A stretch of DNA of 64,000 bases from Poseidonocella sedimentorum (GCF_900116005.1 NZ_FOYI01000001.1:310001-374000); one strand, 5' to 3'; counted from the stretch's first letter, positions 52,914 to 62,627 are shown. Notes: a model not told the origin generated them from the letters alone. A program made the numbers and translations.

Positions 52914-53216
52914 ATTCCAGGCTATCCCAAGGTTGCAACCTGCTGCTATTGCGGCACGCGCGCGGCGCTGGTGCTGGACGGCACGCTGCGCCACGAGCTT
53001 GCCTGCTCGGCTTGCGGCGCGCCGCTGCATGACCTCAAACGCCTGCCGAGCGCGGATGCGGGGCGAAACGCGGGCGCGCCCGCACCACGGCCAGAGCCCG
53101 TCAAGCGCAGCGGCCGCGGGGGCAAGAAGAAAAAGAAGGCCAAGGCGCGGAAACGCTCGCTGTTTCAGTCGGCGCTGCGCGAGGCGTTCGATGTGCTCGA
53201 AGATATTTTCGACTGA
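52914..53216 (+). CDS. Zinc-ribbon protein with apparent ATT start
   Basis: 100 residues if started at ATT 52914: a four-cysteine zinc ribbon (CCYCG at residues ~11-15 and CSACGAPLHDL at ~33-43) then a lysine-rich linker (KSGGKKKK-like, GGKKKKKAKARKRS) and a C-terminal FQSALREAFDVLEDIFD. AAGGAGAG at 52901-52908 is placed for an ATT start. The next standard start, GTG at 52971, would cut off the first cysteine pair. No ATG or GTG exists in frame above it. It immediately follows rlmB, so it is co-transcribed. The lysine-rich part suggests RNA or ribosome binding. Confidence 0.65.
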   Translation: MPGYPKVATCCYCGTRAALVLDGTLRHELACSACGAPLHDLKRLPSADAGRNAGAPAPRPEPVKRSGRGGKKKKKAKARKRSLFQSALREAFDVLEDIFD

Positions 53217-53228
53217 GGGGGAACCTTC

Positions 53229-53379
53229 ATGATGCGTTCACGTTTATCTTACACGCTCTTTAAAGCGTTGCTGACGCGCTTAAGTCAGTATCGAACGCGG
53301 AATTTGGAACTTCCCGCGTTTCATTTCACTGTCCCTCGTTCCACACTTGCGCCCAGGCTCTCGTCTGGGCGCTTTTTTT
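53229..53379 (+). ncRNA. Candidate structured RNA segment ending in a terminator
   Basis: This 150-bp stretch is AT-richer than its surroundings. It contains ACGCT-ctttaa-AGCGT (53253-53268), AACGCGGAA pairing with TTCCCGCGTT (53294-53320, one bulge), and a terminator (53349-53379). It could be a small RNA or the untranslated 3' end of the preceding transcript. A 57-codon open frame (53229-53402) also crosses it. RNA is preferred because the frame runs through the terminator. Confidence 0.35.
53349..53379 (+). terminator. Intrinsic terminator after the zinc-ribbon gene region
   Basis: GCGCCCAG (53349-53356) pairs with CTGGGCGC (53365-53372) around an eight-base loop, followed by seven T (53373-53379). 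It lies 25 bases upstream of the CoA-binding protein start. Confidence 0.93.
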
Positions 53380-53403
53380 CGTCTGCCAGAAGGGAGTGCT
53401 GAC

Positions 53404-53850
53404 ATGAGTTTGATCAACACCGACGACGGGCTGCGCGAGGTGCTTGCGCGTACGCAGATCATCGCGATGGTCGGCGCGTCGATGAACCCCGCGCGTGCGA
53501 GCCACGGGGTGGGCCAATTCCTCACCCGCTGCGGCTATCGCGTGATCCCGGTGAACCCCGGCCACGCGGGCGAGACGCTCTTTGGCGAGACGGTGCGCGC
53601 AAGCCTTGCGGAGATCGACGTGCCGGTCGACATGGTTGATATCTTCCGCCGGTCCGAGGCGGTCTTGCCGGTGGTCGAAGAGGCGCTGGCGCAGCTCCCC
53701 ATGCTCAGGACAGTCTGGATGCAGCTCGGTGTGATCAACGAAGACGCCGCGCAGCGCGCCATCGACAAGAGCGTGGACGTGGTCATGGACCGCTGCCCGA
53801 AGATCGAGTTGCCACGGCTGTTGCCCGAGCGGATGCCGGGCCGGAGCTGA
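53404..53850 (+). CDS. CoA-binding domain protein (YccU-like)
   Basis: 148 residues forming a Rossmann-type CoA-binding domain: IIAMVGASMNPARASHGVGQFLTRCGYRVIPVNPG with the GAS nucleotide loop and DMVDIFRRSEAVLPVVEEAL, similar to succinyl-CoA synthetase alpha's N-terminal half. It has no catalytic domain; function unknown. The ATG at 53404 follows AAGGGAG. The gene begins right after a terminator, so it may need another promoter or readthrough. Confidence 0.82.
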   Translation: MSLINTDDGLREVLARTQIIAMVGASMNPARASHGVGQFLTRCGYRVIPVNPGHAGETLFGETVRASLAEIDVPVDMVDIFRRSEAVLPVVEEALAQLPMLRTVWMQLGVINEDAAQRAIDKSVDVVMDRCPKIELPRLLPERMPGRS

Positions 53851-53856
53851 GGAGGG

Positions 53857-54173
53857 TCAGCCTTTCGGGCGCGCCGCCTTCTCCGCGAGCCCCGATTGCG
53901 CCTCGCGCCGGGCGAGTTCGGCCTCGACATCCTCAAGCGAAATGCCCCGCGCGCGCAGCATGACGAGCAGGTGGTAGAGCACATCGGCGGCCTCGCCGAT
54001 CAGCGCGCCGCGATCGCCACGTACCGCTTCGATGATCGCCTCTATGGCTTCTTCCCCGAATTTCTCGGCGCATTTCTCCGGGCCCTTGGCCAGAAGCTTC
54101 GCGGTCCAGCTCTCGTCGGGATCGCCCCCGGCGCGGGCCGCGACGGTTTGCGAGAGGGTGTGCAGCGTGGTCA

Positions 54174-54174
<1 letters not shown>
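53857..54174 (-). CDS. hisE: Phosphoribosyl-ATP diphosphatase
   Basis: 105 residues, second step of histidine synthesis. MazG-type helical fold: [24 protein letters not shown] (metal-binding EExxE region) and [18 protein letters not shown]. The ATG overlaps the hisF stop by one base (TGATG). Last gene of the minus-strand his block. Confidence 0.93.
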
Positions 54175-54932
<758 letters not shown>

Positions 54933-54981
54933 GGGGCAGAGGTACACCGGGTTTGGCGCGGCGGCAAGCCGGGGGGCTTTG

Positions 54982-55043
54982 GGGGGCGCTGCCCCCGTCC
55001 GCCTTTGGCGGCCTCCCCCGGAGTATTTTCAAAGAGAAGAAGC
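54982..55043 (-). repeat. Dispersed three-hairpin repeat, copy 4 (full length, overlaps the hisA end)
   Basis: On the minus strand GCTTCTTCTCTTTGAAAATA is followed by CTCC-ggg-GGAG, GCCGCC-aaa-GGCGGA and GGGGGC-agc-GCCCCC, as at 29850. Loop bases differ between copies while stems hold. The first 15 bases encode the last four residues (ASSL) and stop of hisA. Confidence 0.85.
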
Positions 55044-55760
55044 GCGCAGGGTTTTGAGGGCTTCAGCGAGATCTATGGCGCCGTCGTAGAGGGCGCGGCC
55101 GGAGATGGCGCCGTTGAGCGCCGCGCCGCAGTCACGCAGGGCGATGAGGTCGGCGAGCGAGGAGACGCCGCCGGAGGCGATCACCGGGATGGAGACGGCG
55201 CGGGCGAGCGCGGCGGTGGCCTCGATATTGGGGCCCTGCATGGCGCCGTCGCGGTTGATGTCGGTGTAGATGATGGCAGCGACGCCGGCGTCTTCGAAGG
55301 ATTTGGCGAGGTCGGTGACCATCACGTCGGTCTCGTGGGCCCAGCCCTTGGTCGCGACACGGCCGTTGCGGGCGTCGATCCCCACCGCGACCTTGCCGGG
55401 GAAGGCGCGGGCGGCTTCGCGGACGAGGGCGGGGTTTTCGACGGCGACCGTGCCGAGGATGACGCGGGCGAGGCCCTTGTCGAGCCAGGTCTCGATGGTG
55501 GCCATGTCGCGGATGCCGCCGCCGAGTTGGGCGGGGACGCGTGTTTCCTTCAGGATCGTCTCGACGGGGGCCGCGTTGACGGGCGTGCCGGCGAAGGCGC
55601 CGTTGAGGTCCACGAGGTGGAGCCATTCGCAGCCGGCCTCGACGAAGGCTTTGGCCTGGGCGGCGGGGTCGTCGTTGAAGACGGTGGCTTGCGACATCTC
55701 GCCCTTGTAGAGGCGCACGGCCTGACCGTCCTTGAGGTCGATGGCGGGGTAGAGGATCAT
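55029..55760 (-). CDS. hisA: ProFAR isomerase (phosphoribosylformimino-AICAR ribotide isomerase)
   Basis: 243 residues, (beta/alpha)8 barrel: [20 protein letters not shown] (first catalytic aspartate), [13 protein letters not shown]-like strand ([16 protein letters not shown]), [16 protein letters not shown] (second aspartate) and [13 protein letters not shown]. The ATG at 55760 follows AGGAGAC. The C-terminus (RASSL) is encoded by the start of the dispersed repeat, so the tail may have been replaced by it. Confidence 0.95.
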   Translation of the reverse strand: MILYPAIDLKDGQAVRLYKGEMSQATVFNDDPAAQAKAFVEAGCEWLHLVDLNGAFAGTPVNAAPVETILKETRVPAQLGGGIRDMATIETWLDKGLARVILGTVAVENPALVREAARAFPGKVAVGIDARNGRVATKGWAHETDVMVTDLAKSFEDAGVAAIIYTDINRDGAMQGPNIEATAALARAVSIPVIASGGVSSLADLIALRDCGAALNGAISGRALYDGAIDLAEALKTLRASSL

Positions 55761-55887
55761 GGCTGTCTCCTGAGGCTCGGGCTCCTTTGGCATGGGGGCG
55801 CGGCGAATGCAACGCGACCCGACGTCAGGCTTGATCCGGGCTCGGAGCCTCGCGCAGAGTTTCGGTGGTAATCCAGGGAGGAGACCG

Positions 55888-56268
55888 ATGAAATCCATGA
55901 TTTACGCGCTGGCGTTGGGGTTGGCGGGGGCGGCGTCCGCGGACCCGATCGAAGGCATCTGGCAGACCCAGGTCGACGACGGGGCCTATGCCTATGTCAC
56001 GATGGCGCCCTGTGGCGCGGCCTTTTGCGGGACGCTGAGCCGCACGTTCAACACCGATGGCGAGTACAAATCGCCCAACCTTGGCAAGCTTCTGGTGCGG
56101 GACATGACCGCGACGGGGGGCGGCAAGTATGAGGGCAAGGTCTGGCGGCCGTCGAATGACAAGGTTTACATGGGCAAGATGGAGCTTGCGGGCGACCGGC
56201 TCAAGATGAAGGGCTGCGTGGCTGGCGGGCTGCTCTGTTCGAGCCAGACCTGGGCGCGGATCAAGTAG
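55888..56268 (+). CDS. DUF2147-domain periplasmic protein
   Basis: 126 residues with a signal peptide ([18 protein letters not shown]) then [19 protein letters not shown], the DUF2147 entry motif, and [39 protein letters not shown] beta-rich lipocalin-like domain of unknown function, here with paired cysteines. Strand opposite to his genes; sits between hisA and hisH, so it splits the his operon. Confidence 0.85.
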   Translation: MKSMIYALALGLAGAASADPIEGIWQTQVDDGAYAYVTMAPCGAAFCGTLSRTFNTDGEYKSPNLGKLLVRDMTATGGGKYEGKVWRPSNDKVYMGKMELAGDRLKMKGCVAGGLLCSSQTWARIK

Positions 56269-56271
56269 GCC

Positions 56272-56910
56272 TCAGGGCGCCCAGTTCAGAAAATTCGCGA
56301 TGAGTTTCAGGCCGGTGGCCTGGCTCTTTTCGGGGTGGAACTGGGTGCCGATCATTGTGTCGCGGCCGACGATCGCGGTGATCGCGCCGCCGTAATCGGC
56401 ATGGGCCAGAAGGTGGGCCGGGGCGGCCACCTGCATGTGGTAGGAGTGGACGAAATAGGCGTGGTCGCCGGTTTTGATGCCCGCGAGAACGGCGTGCGGC
56501 TGGTCGATCACCAGATCGTTCCAGCCCATGTGCGGGACCTTGAGCGCCGCATCGGAGGGCGCGATTTTCACCACCTCTCCGCCAATCCAGTCGAAGCCGG
56601 GCGTTTCGCGGTATTCGAGGCCGCGGGTGGCCATCATCTGCATGCCGATGCAGATCCCGAAGAAGGGGCGCCCGCCGGTGACGACGGCCTCCTCGATCGC
56701 CTCGAAGACGCCGCGATGATCGAAGAGCGCGTCGCGGCAGGCCGGGAAGGCGCCGTCGCCGGGCAGCACGACGCGAGAGGCGCGGCGGATCGTGTCCGGG
56801 TCCGAGGTGATCTCGACCTCGCCTGCGCCGGTCTCGCGCGCAACGCGCTGAAAGGCCTTGGCTGCGGAGTGCAGGTTGCCGCTTTCATAGTCGACGATGA
56901 CGGTGCTCAT
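56272..56910 (-). CDS. hisH: Imidazole glycerol phosphate synthase, glutaminase subunit
   Basis: 212 residues, class I amidotransferase: VDYESGNLHSAAKAF, oxyanion region VVLPGDGAFPAC, nucleophile C87 in FFGICIGMQMM, and the His-Glu pair in GTQFHPEKSQ. Delivers ammonia to HisF. The ATG at 56910 lies two bases after the hisB stop region (gap of one base), so the two are coupled. Confidence 0.95.
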   Translation of the reverse strand: MSTVIVDYESGNLHSAAKAFQRVARETGAGEVEITSDPDTIRRASRVVLPGDGAFPACRDALFDHRGVFEAIEEAVVTGGRPFFGICIGMQMMATRGLEYRETPGFDWIGGEVVKIAPSDAALKVPHMGWNDLVIDQPHAVLAGIKTGDHAYFVHSYHMQVAAPAHLLAHADYGGAITAIVGRDTMIGTQFHPEKSQATGLKLIANFLNWAP

Positions 56911-56911
56911 C

Positions 56912-57499
56912 TCAGAGCGCGCCCTTGGTCGAGGGGATCGCATCGGCTTTGCGCGGATCGGTCTCCACCGCGTCGCGCAGGGCGCGGGCGACGGCTTTGA
57001 AGGCGGCTTCGGCGATGTGGTGACTGTTGAGCCCGTGCAGCTGATCGACGTGCAGGGTTATGCCGCCGTGGGTGCTGAGCGCCTGAAAGAACTCGCGCAC
57101 GAGTTCGCAGTCGAACGTGCCGATCTTCTGGGTCGGCAGGGCGACGTTCCACACGAGGTAGGGCCGGCCGGAAAGATCCAGCGCGGCGCGTACCAGCGCG
57201 TCATCCATTGGCAGTAGGCAGGCGCCGTAGCGGCGGATGCCGCGCTTGTCGCCGAGCGCCTCGGTCAGGGCCTGGCCGAGCGCGATGCCGGTGTCCTCGA
57301 CGGTGTGGTGGTCATCGATGTGCAGATCGCCCTCGGCGCGGATGGTCATGTCGATCAGCGCGTGGCGCGAGAGCTGGTCGAGCATGTGGTCGAAAAACCC
57401 GACGCCGGTCTGGTTGTCATAGGTGCCGGAGCCGTCGAGGTTGATCTCGACCGTGATGTTCGTCTCGGCGGTTTGACGGGCGATCCTGGCGTGGCGCAT
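56912..57499 (-). CDS. hisB: Imidazoleglycerol-phosphate dehydratase
   Basis: 195 residues, monofunctional: [36 protein letters not shown] (metal-binding histidines), then [33 protein letters not shown]. No histidinol-phosphatase domain. First gene of the minus-strand his block hisB-hisH, followed by hisA-hisF-hisE after the DUF2147 gene. Confidence 0.95.
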   Translation of the reverse strand: MRHARIARQTAETNITVEINLDGSGTYDNQTGVGFFDHMLDQLSRHALIDMTIRAEGDLHIDDHHTVEDTGIALGQALTEALGDKRGIRRYGACLLPMDDALVRAALDLSGRPYLVWNVALPTQKIGTFDCELVREFFQALSTHGGITLHVDQLHGLNSHHIAEAAFKAVARALRDAVETDPRKADAIPSTKGAL

Positions 57500-57608
57500 C
57501 GGGCGATCCTCAAGAGTTTCGGGGCCTTATAGGCCGTGACCCGAGGCGCGCCAAGAGGGGCCGGGGCCGAAACCGCGGCCTCCGTGGCGCGATTGCCCGG
57601 CCCGGCGG

Positions 57609-58868
57609 TTATTGCGCGGCGACGGGGTCGGGCGCAAGCCGGCCGGCGAAGAGCGCGGCGAGGGCGAGCATGAGCGCGGCCGTGGCAAGGCAGAGGGGCA
57701 GGCCCCCGATCTGGTAGGTCGCGCCGGAAAGCACCGTGCCGACGAGGCGGCCGGTGGCATTGGCCATGTAGTAGAACCCCACGTCCATGGTCACGCGCTC
57801 GTCCCGGGTGAAGGCGAGGATGAGGTAGGAATGCAGCGCTGAGTTGACCGCGAAGAGCGCGCCGAAGAGCAGGAGCCCGGCGACGATGGTCAGCGTGAGC
57901 CAGGGCGCGGGGGCGCCCGCGAGCCAGATCAGCAGGGCGAGCGCGCCGGGCACGAGGGTGAGCGCTGCGGCCCATCCGCGGGCGGCGGCGACGATCTCGG
58001 CCTCGGGGCGGGCGGCGGCGTTGAGCAGCTTCGGGGCCGCGGCCTGCACGGCGCCGTATAGGATGATCCACAGGGCCATGAAGCTGCCGATGGTAAAGAA
58101 CGCCGCGCGATTGCCCGCCTCGGAGCCATCCGACAGGACCGCGTAGAAGTAGATCGGGATGCCCACGACGAACCACACATCGCGCGCACCGAAGAGGAAC
58201 ACGCGCGCCGCCGAGAGCATGTTCACATTGCGCGATTTGGAGAAGACCTCGCGGAATTTGGCCTCCTTGCGCCCGGCGGGCAGGCCCGAGGGCATGCGCC
58301 AGACGATCACGGCGAGGATCACGGCGAGCACCGCTGCCATCGCAAGGACGGACGGAACAAACCCCACGGTGCCCAGCAGCACGGCGCCGAGCAGGAAGCC
58401 GAACCCCTTGACCGCGTTCTTGGACCCGGTCAGCAGCGCGACCCAGCGGAAAAGCCCGCCCTTTTCCTTGGGCGCAAGCAGTTTGACGGCCGATTTGGAA
58501 GACATCTTGGCCAGATCCTTGGCCACGCCCGAGGCGCCCTGCACGCACATGACGAAAGCCACCGAAACGGCGACGGTCCAGCTTGGGTCGAGCTGGGCGA
58601 GGGCGAGGAGCGCGAGGATCTGAAGCCCGAGCCCGGCGTAGAGCGTGCTCGTGAGGCCGAAGCGCGCGGCGATCCAGCCCGCCGAGAGATTGGTGACGAC
58701 GCCCGCGATTTCGTAGAGCACGAAGAGGTAGGCGAGCTGCACCGGCGAGAAGCCGAGCGTGTGGAAATGCAGCAGGACGAGCATGCGCAGCGCGCCGTCG
58801 GTCAGCATGAAGGCCCAGTAGGCCGCGGTCACGGCGACATAGGCGGCAAGCCCGACCGGTCTGCTCAC
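57609..58868 (-). CDS. arsJ: Organoarsenical efflux MFS transporter ArsJ
   Basis: 419 residues with about twelve helices. The N-terminus ([35 protein letters not shown], then [21 protein letters not shown]) is the ArsJ pattern, and it follows an arsenate-linked GAPDH gene. ArsJ exports 1-arseno-3-phosphoglycerate, made by GAPDH from arsenate, which hydrolyses outside to arsenate. The start is a GTG at 58868 in a GTGA overlap with the gapdh stop. Confidence 0.88.
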   Translation of the reverse strand: MSRPVGLAAYVAVTAAYWAFMLTDGALRMLVLLHFHTLGFSPVQLAYLFVLYEIAGVVTNLSAGWIAARFGLTSTLYAGLGLQILALLALAQLDPSWTVAVSVAFVMCVQGASGVAKDLAKMSSKSAVKLLAPKEKGGLFRWVALLTGSKNAVKGFGFLLGAVLLGTVGFVPSVLAMAAVLAVILAVIVWRMPSGLPAGRKEAKFREVFSKSRNVNMLSAARVFLFGARDVWFVVGIPIYFYAVLSDGSEAGNRAAFFTIGSFMALWIILYGAVQAAAPKLLNAAARPEAEIVAAARGWAAALTLVPGALALLIWLAGAPAPWLTLTIVAGLLLFGALFAVNSALHSYLILAFTRDERVTMDVGFYYMANATGRLVGTVLSGATYQIGGLPLCLATAALMLALAALFAGRLAPDPVAAQ

Positions 58869-59863
58869 AGCGAGTCCCCCACCAAGGCCGCGACATCGAC
58901 GAGGCGGTGCGCATAGCCCCATTCATTGTCGTACCAGGCGTAGATCTTGGCCTGGGTGCCGTTGATCACCATGGTCGAAGGGGCGTCGATGATCGCTGAG
59001 CGCGGATCATTGGTGTAATCGGCCGAGACGAGGGGGCGCTCCTCATAGCCGAGGATGCCATTGAGCTCGCCCTCCGCGGCGGATTTGAAGAGCGCGTTGA
59101 GCTCTTCCGGTGTGGTCGCGCGCTCCAGCTCGAAGACGCAATCGGTCAGCGAGGCGTTGAGCAGGGGGACGCGGACGGCGTGCCCGTTCAGCCGGCCCTT
59201 GAGCTCGGGGTAGATCAGGGTGATCGCGGTTGCCGATCCGGTCGAGGTCGGGATCAGGGAGTTGAGCGCGGAGCGCGCGCGGCGCAGGTCCTTGGCCGGG
59301 CGATCGACGATGGTCTGCGTGTTGGTCACGTCGTGAATTGTCGTTATGGAGCCGTGCTTTATCCCGATGGCTTCATGCACCACCTTCACAACCGGGGCGA
59401 GACAGTTGGTCGTGCAGCTCGCAGCCGTGACAATGCTATGTTTATCAGGGTCATAGGCGCCGTTGTTCACTCCGTAGACGATGTTGGCCGTCGGACCGTC
59501 CTTGACCGGCGCGGAGACCACGACCTTCCGCACCCCGGCGTTGAAATAGGGCGCGAGACTGGCTTCGGTCTTGAACACCCCGGTGCAGTCGATGACCACA
59601 TCGACCCCCTCAAGCGGGAGCTTCGCGGGATCGCGTTGGCTGAAGACAGGCATGCGCTGGCCGTCGATGGTGATGCTCTCCGCATCATGAGAAAAATCCG
59701 CGTTCCACCGGCCATGAACCGTATCGAATTCCAGCAGATGCGCCTGCATCGCCGGATCGCCCACCGCGTCGTTGATCCACACGGGCACGATCCCCCGCGC
59801 GAGCAGCGGTTTGAGGGCAAGCTTGCCCATGCGGCCGAGGCCATTCAAAGCGTAGGTGGTCAT
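58865..59863 (-). CDS. gapdh: Glyceraldehyde-3-phosphate dehydrogenase, ArsJ-associated
   Basis: 332 residues. NAD-binding start [18 protein letters not shown], catalytic cysteine in SCTTNCLAP and a C-terminal [13 protein letters not shown]. The N-terminal glycine loop reads GLGRMG rather than the usual GFGRIG. In this setting it uses arsenate instead of phosphate, making 1-arseno-3-phosphoglycerate for ArsJ. ATGA overlap with arsRC upstream and GTGA overlap with arsJ downstream. A separate housekeeping gapdh is presumably elsewhere. Confidence 0.92.
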   Translation of the reverse strand: MTTYALNGLGRMGKLALKPLLARGIVPVWINDAVGDPAMQAHLLEFDTVHGRWNADFSHDAESITIDGQRMPVFSQRDPAKLPLEGVDVVIDCTGVFKTEASLAPYFNAGVRKVVVSAPVKDGPTANIVYGVNNGAYDPDKHSIVTAASCTTNCLAPVVKVVHEAIGIKHGSITTIHDVTNTQTIVDRPAKDLRRARSALNSLIPTSTGSATAITLIYPELKGRLNGHAVRVPLLNASLTDCVFELERATTPEELNALFKSAAEGELNGILGYEERPLVSADYTNDPRSAIIDAPSTMVINGTQAKIYAWYDNEWGYAHRLVDVAALVGDSL

Positions 59864-60696
59864 GCCGGGGTTCCGTCCAGAGCTATATCGTCGATGCGGG
59901 CTTGCAGGCTGATCCGGTCGAGCCCCTCGAAGGGCAGGGCGGTGAACGCCTGAATGCGGTTTTTCAGAAGGCCGTAGGCTTGTTGGAAGGCGAGTCGCTT
60001 CTCGGCTTGCGTTCCCTCTACCTTGACCGGATCGGGCAGGCCCCAGTGGCCGGAAATCGGCTGGCCGGGCCAGGGCGGGCAGGTCTCGTTCGCGGCGCGG
60101 TCGCAAACGGTGAAGACGAAATCCAGCGGCGGGGCAGACTCGCCCTGAAACTCCGTTACGTTCTTGGAGCGCAGGAGCGCCGTGTCATGCCCCTTTTCCG
60201 CAAGCATCTGAACCGCCACGGGATTGAGCTCCGAATAGGGCTGGGTTCCGGCCGAATGGGCCACGAATTTCTCGCCGCCGAGATCGCGCAGCAGCGCTTC
60301 GGCAAAGATCGAACGGGCGGAGTTGCCGGTGCAGATGAACAGGACGTTGTAGGGGCGGGCCGGTGTCATGGTTTTGTCTCCATGCTGCAGTAAGGGAGGG
60401 GGGCAGAGGTCGGGTCGTCCGCGGCAACAGTCGCCCCAGAGGGCCTGAATCATCGCCGCGCTACGGGTCATGTCGGGGCGATAGAGCAGCGATGTGCCCT
60501 CGCGGCGCTGCTCGATCAGCCCCGCCTGGCGCAGGGCGCCGAGGTAGACCGAGAGGGTCGAGGGCTTCAGCTCCAGCGCCCGTGCGATCTCGCCCGCGGG
60601 GACGGCCTGGGGATAGCGGCGCATCAGCAGGCGAAACACCGCGAGGCGGTTCGGGTTGCCGAGAGTTTCGAGGAGGGGGGCGATCTCTAATTCCAT
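59860..60696 (-). CDS. arsR-arsC: ArsR-ArsC fusion: arsenic repressor plus low-molecular-weight phosphatase-type arsenate reductase
   Basis: 278 residues. Residues 1-~98 are an ArsR winged helix ([44 protein letters not shown]) ending in a CC-x6-C cysteine set (C90, C91, C98) like the As(III) site of AfArsR-type repressors. From ~115 it is an ArsC of the phosphatase fold: catalytic C122 in [10 protein letters not shown] and a redox pair in [12 protein letters not shown]. An internal ATG (M110, at 60369) has GGAG eight bases upstream, so a free ArsC may also be made. First gene of the ars operon. Confidence 0.88.
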   Translation of the reverse strand: MELEIAPLLETLGNPNRLAVFRLLMRRYPQAVPAGEIARALELKPSTLSVYLGALRQAGLIEQRREGTSLLYRPDMTRSAAMIQALWGDCCRGRPDLCPPPLLQHGDKTMTPARPYNVLFICTGNSARSIFAEALLRDLGGEKFVAHSAGTQPYSELNPVAVQMLAEKGHDTALLRSKNVTEFQGESAPPLDFVFTVCDRAANETCPPWPGQPISGHWGLPDPVKVEGTQAEKRLAFQQAYGLLKNRIQAFTALPFEGLDRISLQARIDDIALDGTPA

Positions 60697-60697
60697 A

Positions 60698-60707
60698 ATT
60701 CATGAAT
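60698..60707. promoter_or_regulatory. ATTCATGAAT palindrome at the ars promoter
   Basis: Perfect ten-base palindrome one base upstream of the arsRC start, in an AT-rich region. ArsR-type repressors use related TTCA/TGAA dyads. Candidate operator for the fusion protein; inferred. Confidence 0.5.
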
Positions 60708-60870
60708 ATAGGAAATAGATGAGTCTGCAATCATTTTTTACTGGCATTTGCCGCTCGTTTCGGGGCGAGCCGTGGAGGTGTCGCCTAGAATTTGAGCATT
60801 CGATTGTTTTGGAGGCCATGGCCGTGGCGACAGGCTTTACATTTTGCGCTGCCGCTGCTGCTTGAGATCT

Positions 60871-61455
60871 ATGCCTGATACGCTGTCCATCATCGTTGTT
60901 GAAGCAGACCGAGACCGCGCGCTCTCGATCGTGGACAGCCTGCGCAGCGCGGGCGCTTACGACATACACGTCATTGCCGAACCCACTGGTTTGGCACGAC
61001 AAATTCAGGCACGCGCGCCTGACGTGGTGCTTATTGATATCGAGAATCCCTCGCGCGACACGCTGGAGGAGCTGGCGGTTGCCTCCGGCCCGATGGACCG
61101 GCCGGTCGCGATGTTCGTGGACCGCTCGGACGAGGGGCTGTCCTCGGCGGCGATCGAGGCGGGCGTTTCGGCCTATGTGGTCGACGGGATGAAGCCCAAC
61201 CGGCTCAAACCGGTGCTCGACGCGGCGATCACGCGGTTTCACATGTTCCAGCGGATGCGCACCGAGCTGGCCGAAACCAAACGGGCGCTGGAGGAGCGCA
61301 AGGTCATCGACCGGGCCAAGGGGATGCTCATGCGCGCCCGCGGGATCGGCGAGGATGAAGCCTATGCGCTTTTGCGCAAGACGGCGATGGATCAGGGCCG
61401 GCGCGTGGCGGATGTGGCCCAGGCGCTGGTGACGGCGGCGGGGCTCTTGTCATGA
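60871..61455 (+). CDS. nasT: ANTAR-domain response regulator NasT
   Basis: 194 residues: N-terminal receiver-like domain (LSIIVVEADRDRALSIVDSL; DVVLIDIENPS), a coiled coil (ELAETKRALEERKVIDRAKGMLM) and a C-terminal ANTAR domain (ARGIGEDEAYALLRKTAMDQGRRVADVAQAL). ANTAR proteins bind RNA with two hexaloop hairpins and block transcription termination. In NasT, activity is governed by NasS binding. The ATG at 60871 opens a short-gap operon with nasS (ATGA overlap). Target RNA likely the leader of nrtA downstream. Confidence 0.9.
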   Translation: MPDTLSIIVVEADRDRALSIVDSLRSAGAYDIHVIAEPTGLARQIQARAPDVVLIDIENPSRDTLEELAVASGPMDRPVAMFVDRSDEGLSSAAIEAGVSAYVVDGMKPNRLKPVLDAAITRFHMFQRMRTELAETKRALEERKVIDRAKGMLMRARGIGEDEAYALLRKTAMDQGRRVADVAQALVTAAGLLS

Positions 61456-62627
61456 AGGCGTCGGGGCTCAAGGTCGGCTATCTGCCACTGGTGGATTGCG
61501 CGCCGTTGGTGATCGCGCAGGAGATGGGCTTCGCGGCCGAAGAAGGGATCGCGCTCGATCTGCGCCGCGCGCCGTCCTGGTCCTCGGTGCGCGACATGTT
61601 GAGTTTCGGGCAGGTGGACGCGGCGCAGATGCTCTCGCCCGTGCCGATCGCGACGGCGCTCGGGCTGGGGGGCGCGGGGGCGCCGCTCTCGGCGGTCTCG
61701 GTCTTGTCGGTCAATGGCGATGTGATCGGCGTGAGCCGTGAGCTGGAACGCCGGTTGCGGGACAACGGGCATGATTTTGCCTTCAACGATGCCCGCGCGG
61801 CGGGGCTCGCGCTCATCGCCGCGGCGGGCGAGACGCTGCGGATCGGGGTGCCGTTTCCCTTCTCGATGCATGCTGAGCTTGTCTATTATTGGCTGACGGC
61901 GCTTGGCCGCCCGGCGCCGCAGAGCGTCGAGATCCGCACCGTTCCGCCGCCGCTCATGGCCAACGCGATGGAGCATGGCGAGATCGACGCCTTCTGTGTG
62001 GGCGAGCCCTGGGGGTCTCAGGCCGTGGAGAACGGCGTCGGCGCGCTGCTTATCCCCGGGCGGGCGATCTGGGCCTTTGCGCCGGAAAAGGTCGTCGCGG
62101 TGCGGTCCGATTGGGCCGAGCGGGAAAGCGCGATGCTGGGCCGGCTCATTCGCGCGTTGCGCCGGGCGGCGCGCTGGATCGCCGATCCCGACAGCCACTC
62201 TCTCGCCGCCGAGCTTCTGGCGCGCCCCGAATACCTCGACCTTTCGCCCGACCTCCTGGGCCGCGCGCTCGACGGGCGGATGGTGATCTCGCCCTCGGGC
62301 GAAGAGCGCCACGTGCCCGGCTTCATCGAATTCTATCGCGGCGGGGCGACGTTCCCCTGGCGCAGCCAGGCGGAGTGGATCGGGATGCAGCTCGCCGCGC
62401 GCCTTGGGCTTGACCGCGAAGCCTCGGCCCGTGCCGCCCGAAGCGCCTTTCGGTCGGACCTGCACCGCGCCGCACTGCGCCAATACGGCGCGGATCTGCC
62501 CTCTGCGTCCTCCAAGGCCGAGGGCGCGGTGCGCCAGCCGATGGAGGTCGGCGCGGAAGCGGGGCGGCTGATTCTGGAGCCGGACATGTTCTTCGATGGC
62601 CGCATTTTTGAGCCAATGCCCGAGTGA
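61452..62627 (+). CDS. nasS: Nitrate-responsive sensor NasS (NrtA-like, cytoplasmic)
   Basis: 391 residues of the NrtA/CmpA binding-protein family but without a signal peptide: SGLKVGYLPLVDCAPLVIAQEMGF, MLSFGQVDAAQMLSPVPIATALG, and VGEPWGSQAV. In Azotobacter and rhizobia, NasS holds NasT inactive without nitrate and releases it on nitrate or nitrite. Its start overlaps the nasT stop by four bases. Upstream of the nitrate transporter gene, the expected arrangement. Confidence 0.9.
   Translation: MKASGLKVGYLPLVDCAPLVIAQEMGFAAEEGIALDLRRAPSWSSVRDMLSFGQVDAAQMLSPVPIATALGLGGAGAPLSAVSVLSVNGDVIGVSRELERRLRDNGHDFAFNDARAAGLALIAAAGETLRIGVPFPFSMHAELVYYWLTALGRPAPQSVEIRTVPPPLMANAMEHGEIDAFCVGEPWGSQAVENGVGALLIPGRAIWAFAPEKVVAVRSDWAERESAMLGRLIRALRRAARWIADPDSHSLAAELLARPEYLDLSPDLLGRALDGRMVISPSGEERHVPGFIEFYRGGATFPWRSQAEWIGMQLAARLGLDREASARAARSAFRSDLHRAALRQYGADLPSASSKAEGAVRQPMEVGAEAGRLILEPDMFFDGRIFEPMPE

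Noticed and set aside
53229-53402. 57-codon basic open frame with a ribosome binding site
   Set aside because: It runs through a strong intrinsic terminator and lacks a known domain; kept only as an alternative to the RNA interpretation.
60730-60870. Possible sigma-54 promoter (TGGCATTTGCC) upstream of nasT
   Set aside because: The spacing between GG and GC elements does not fit the -24/-12 rule.
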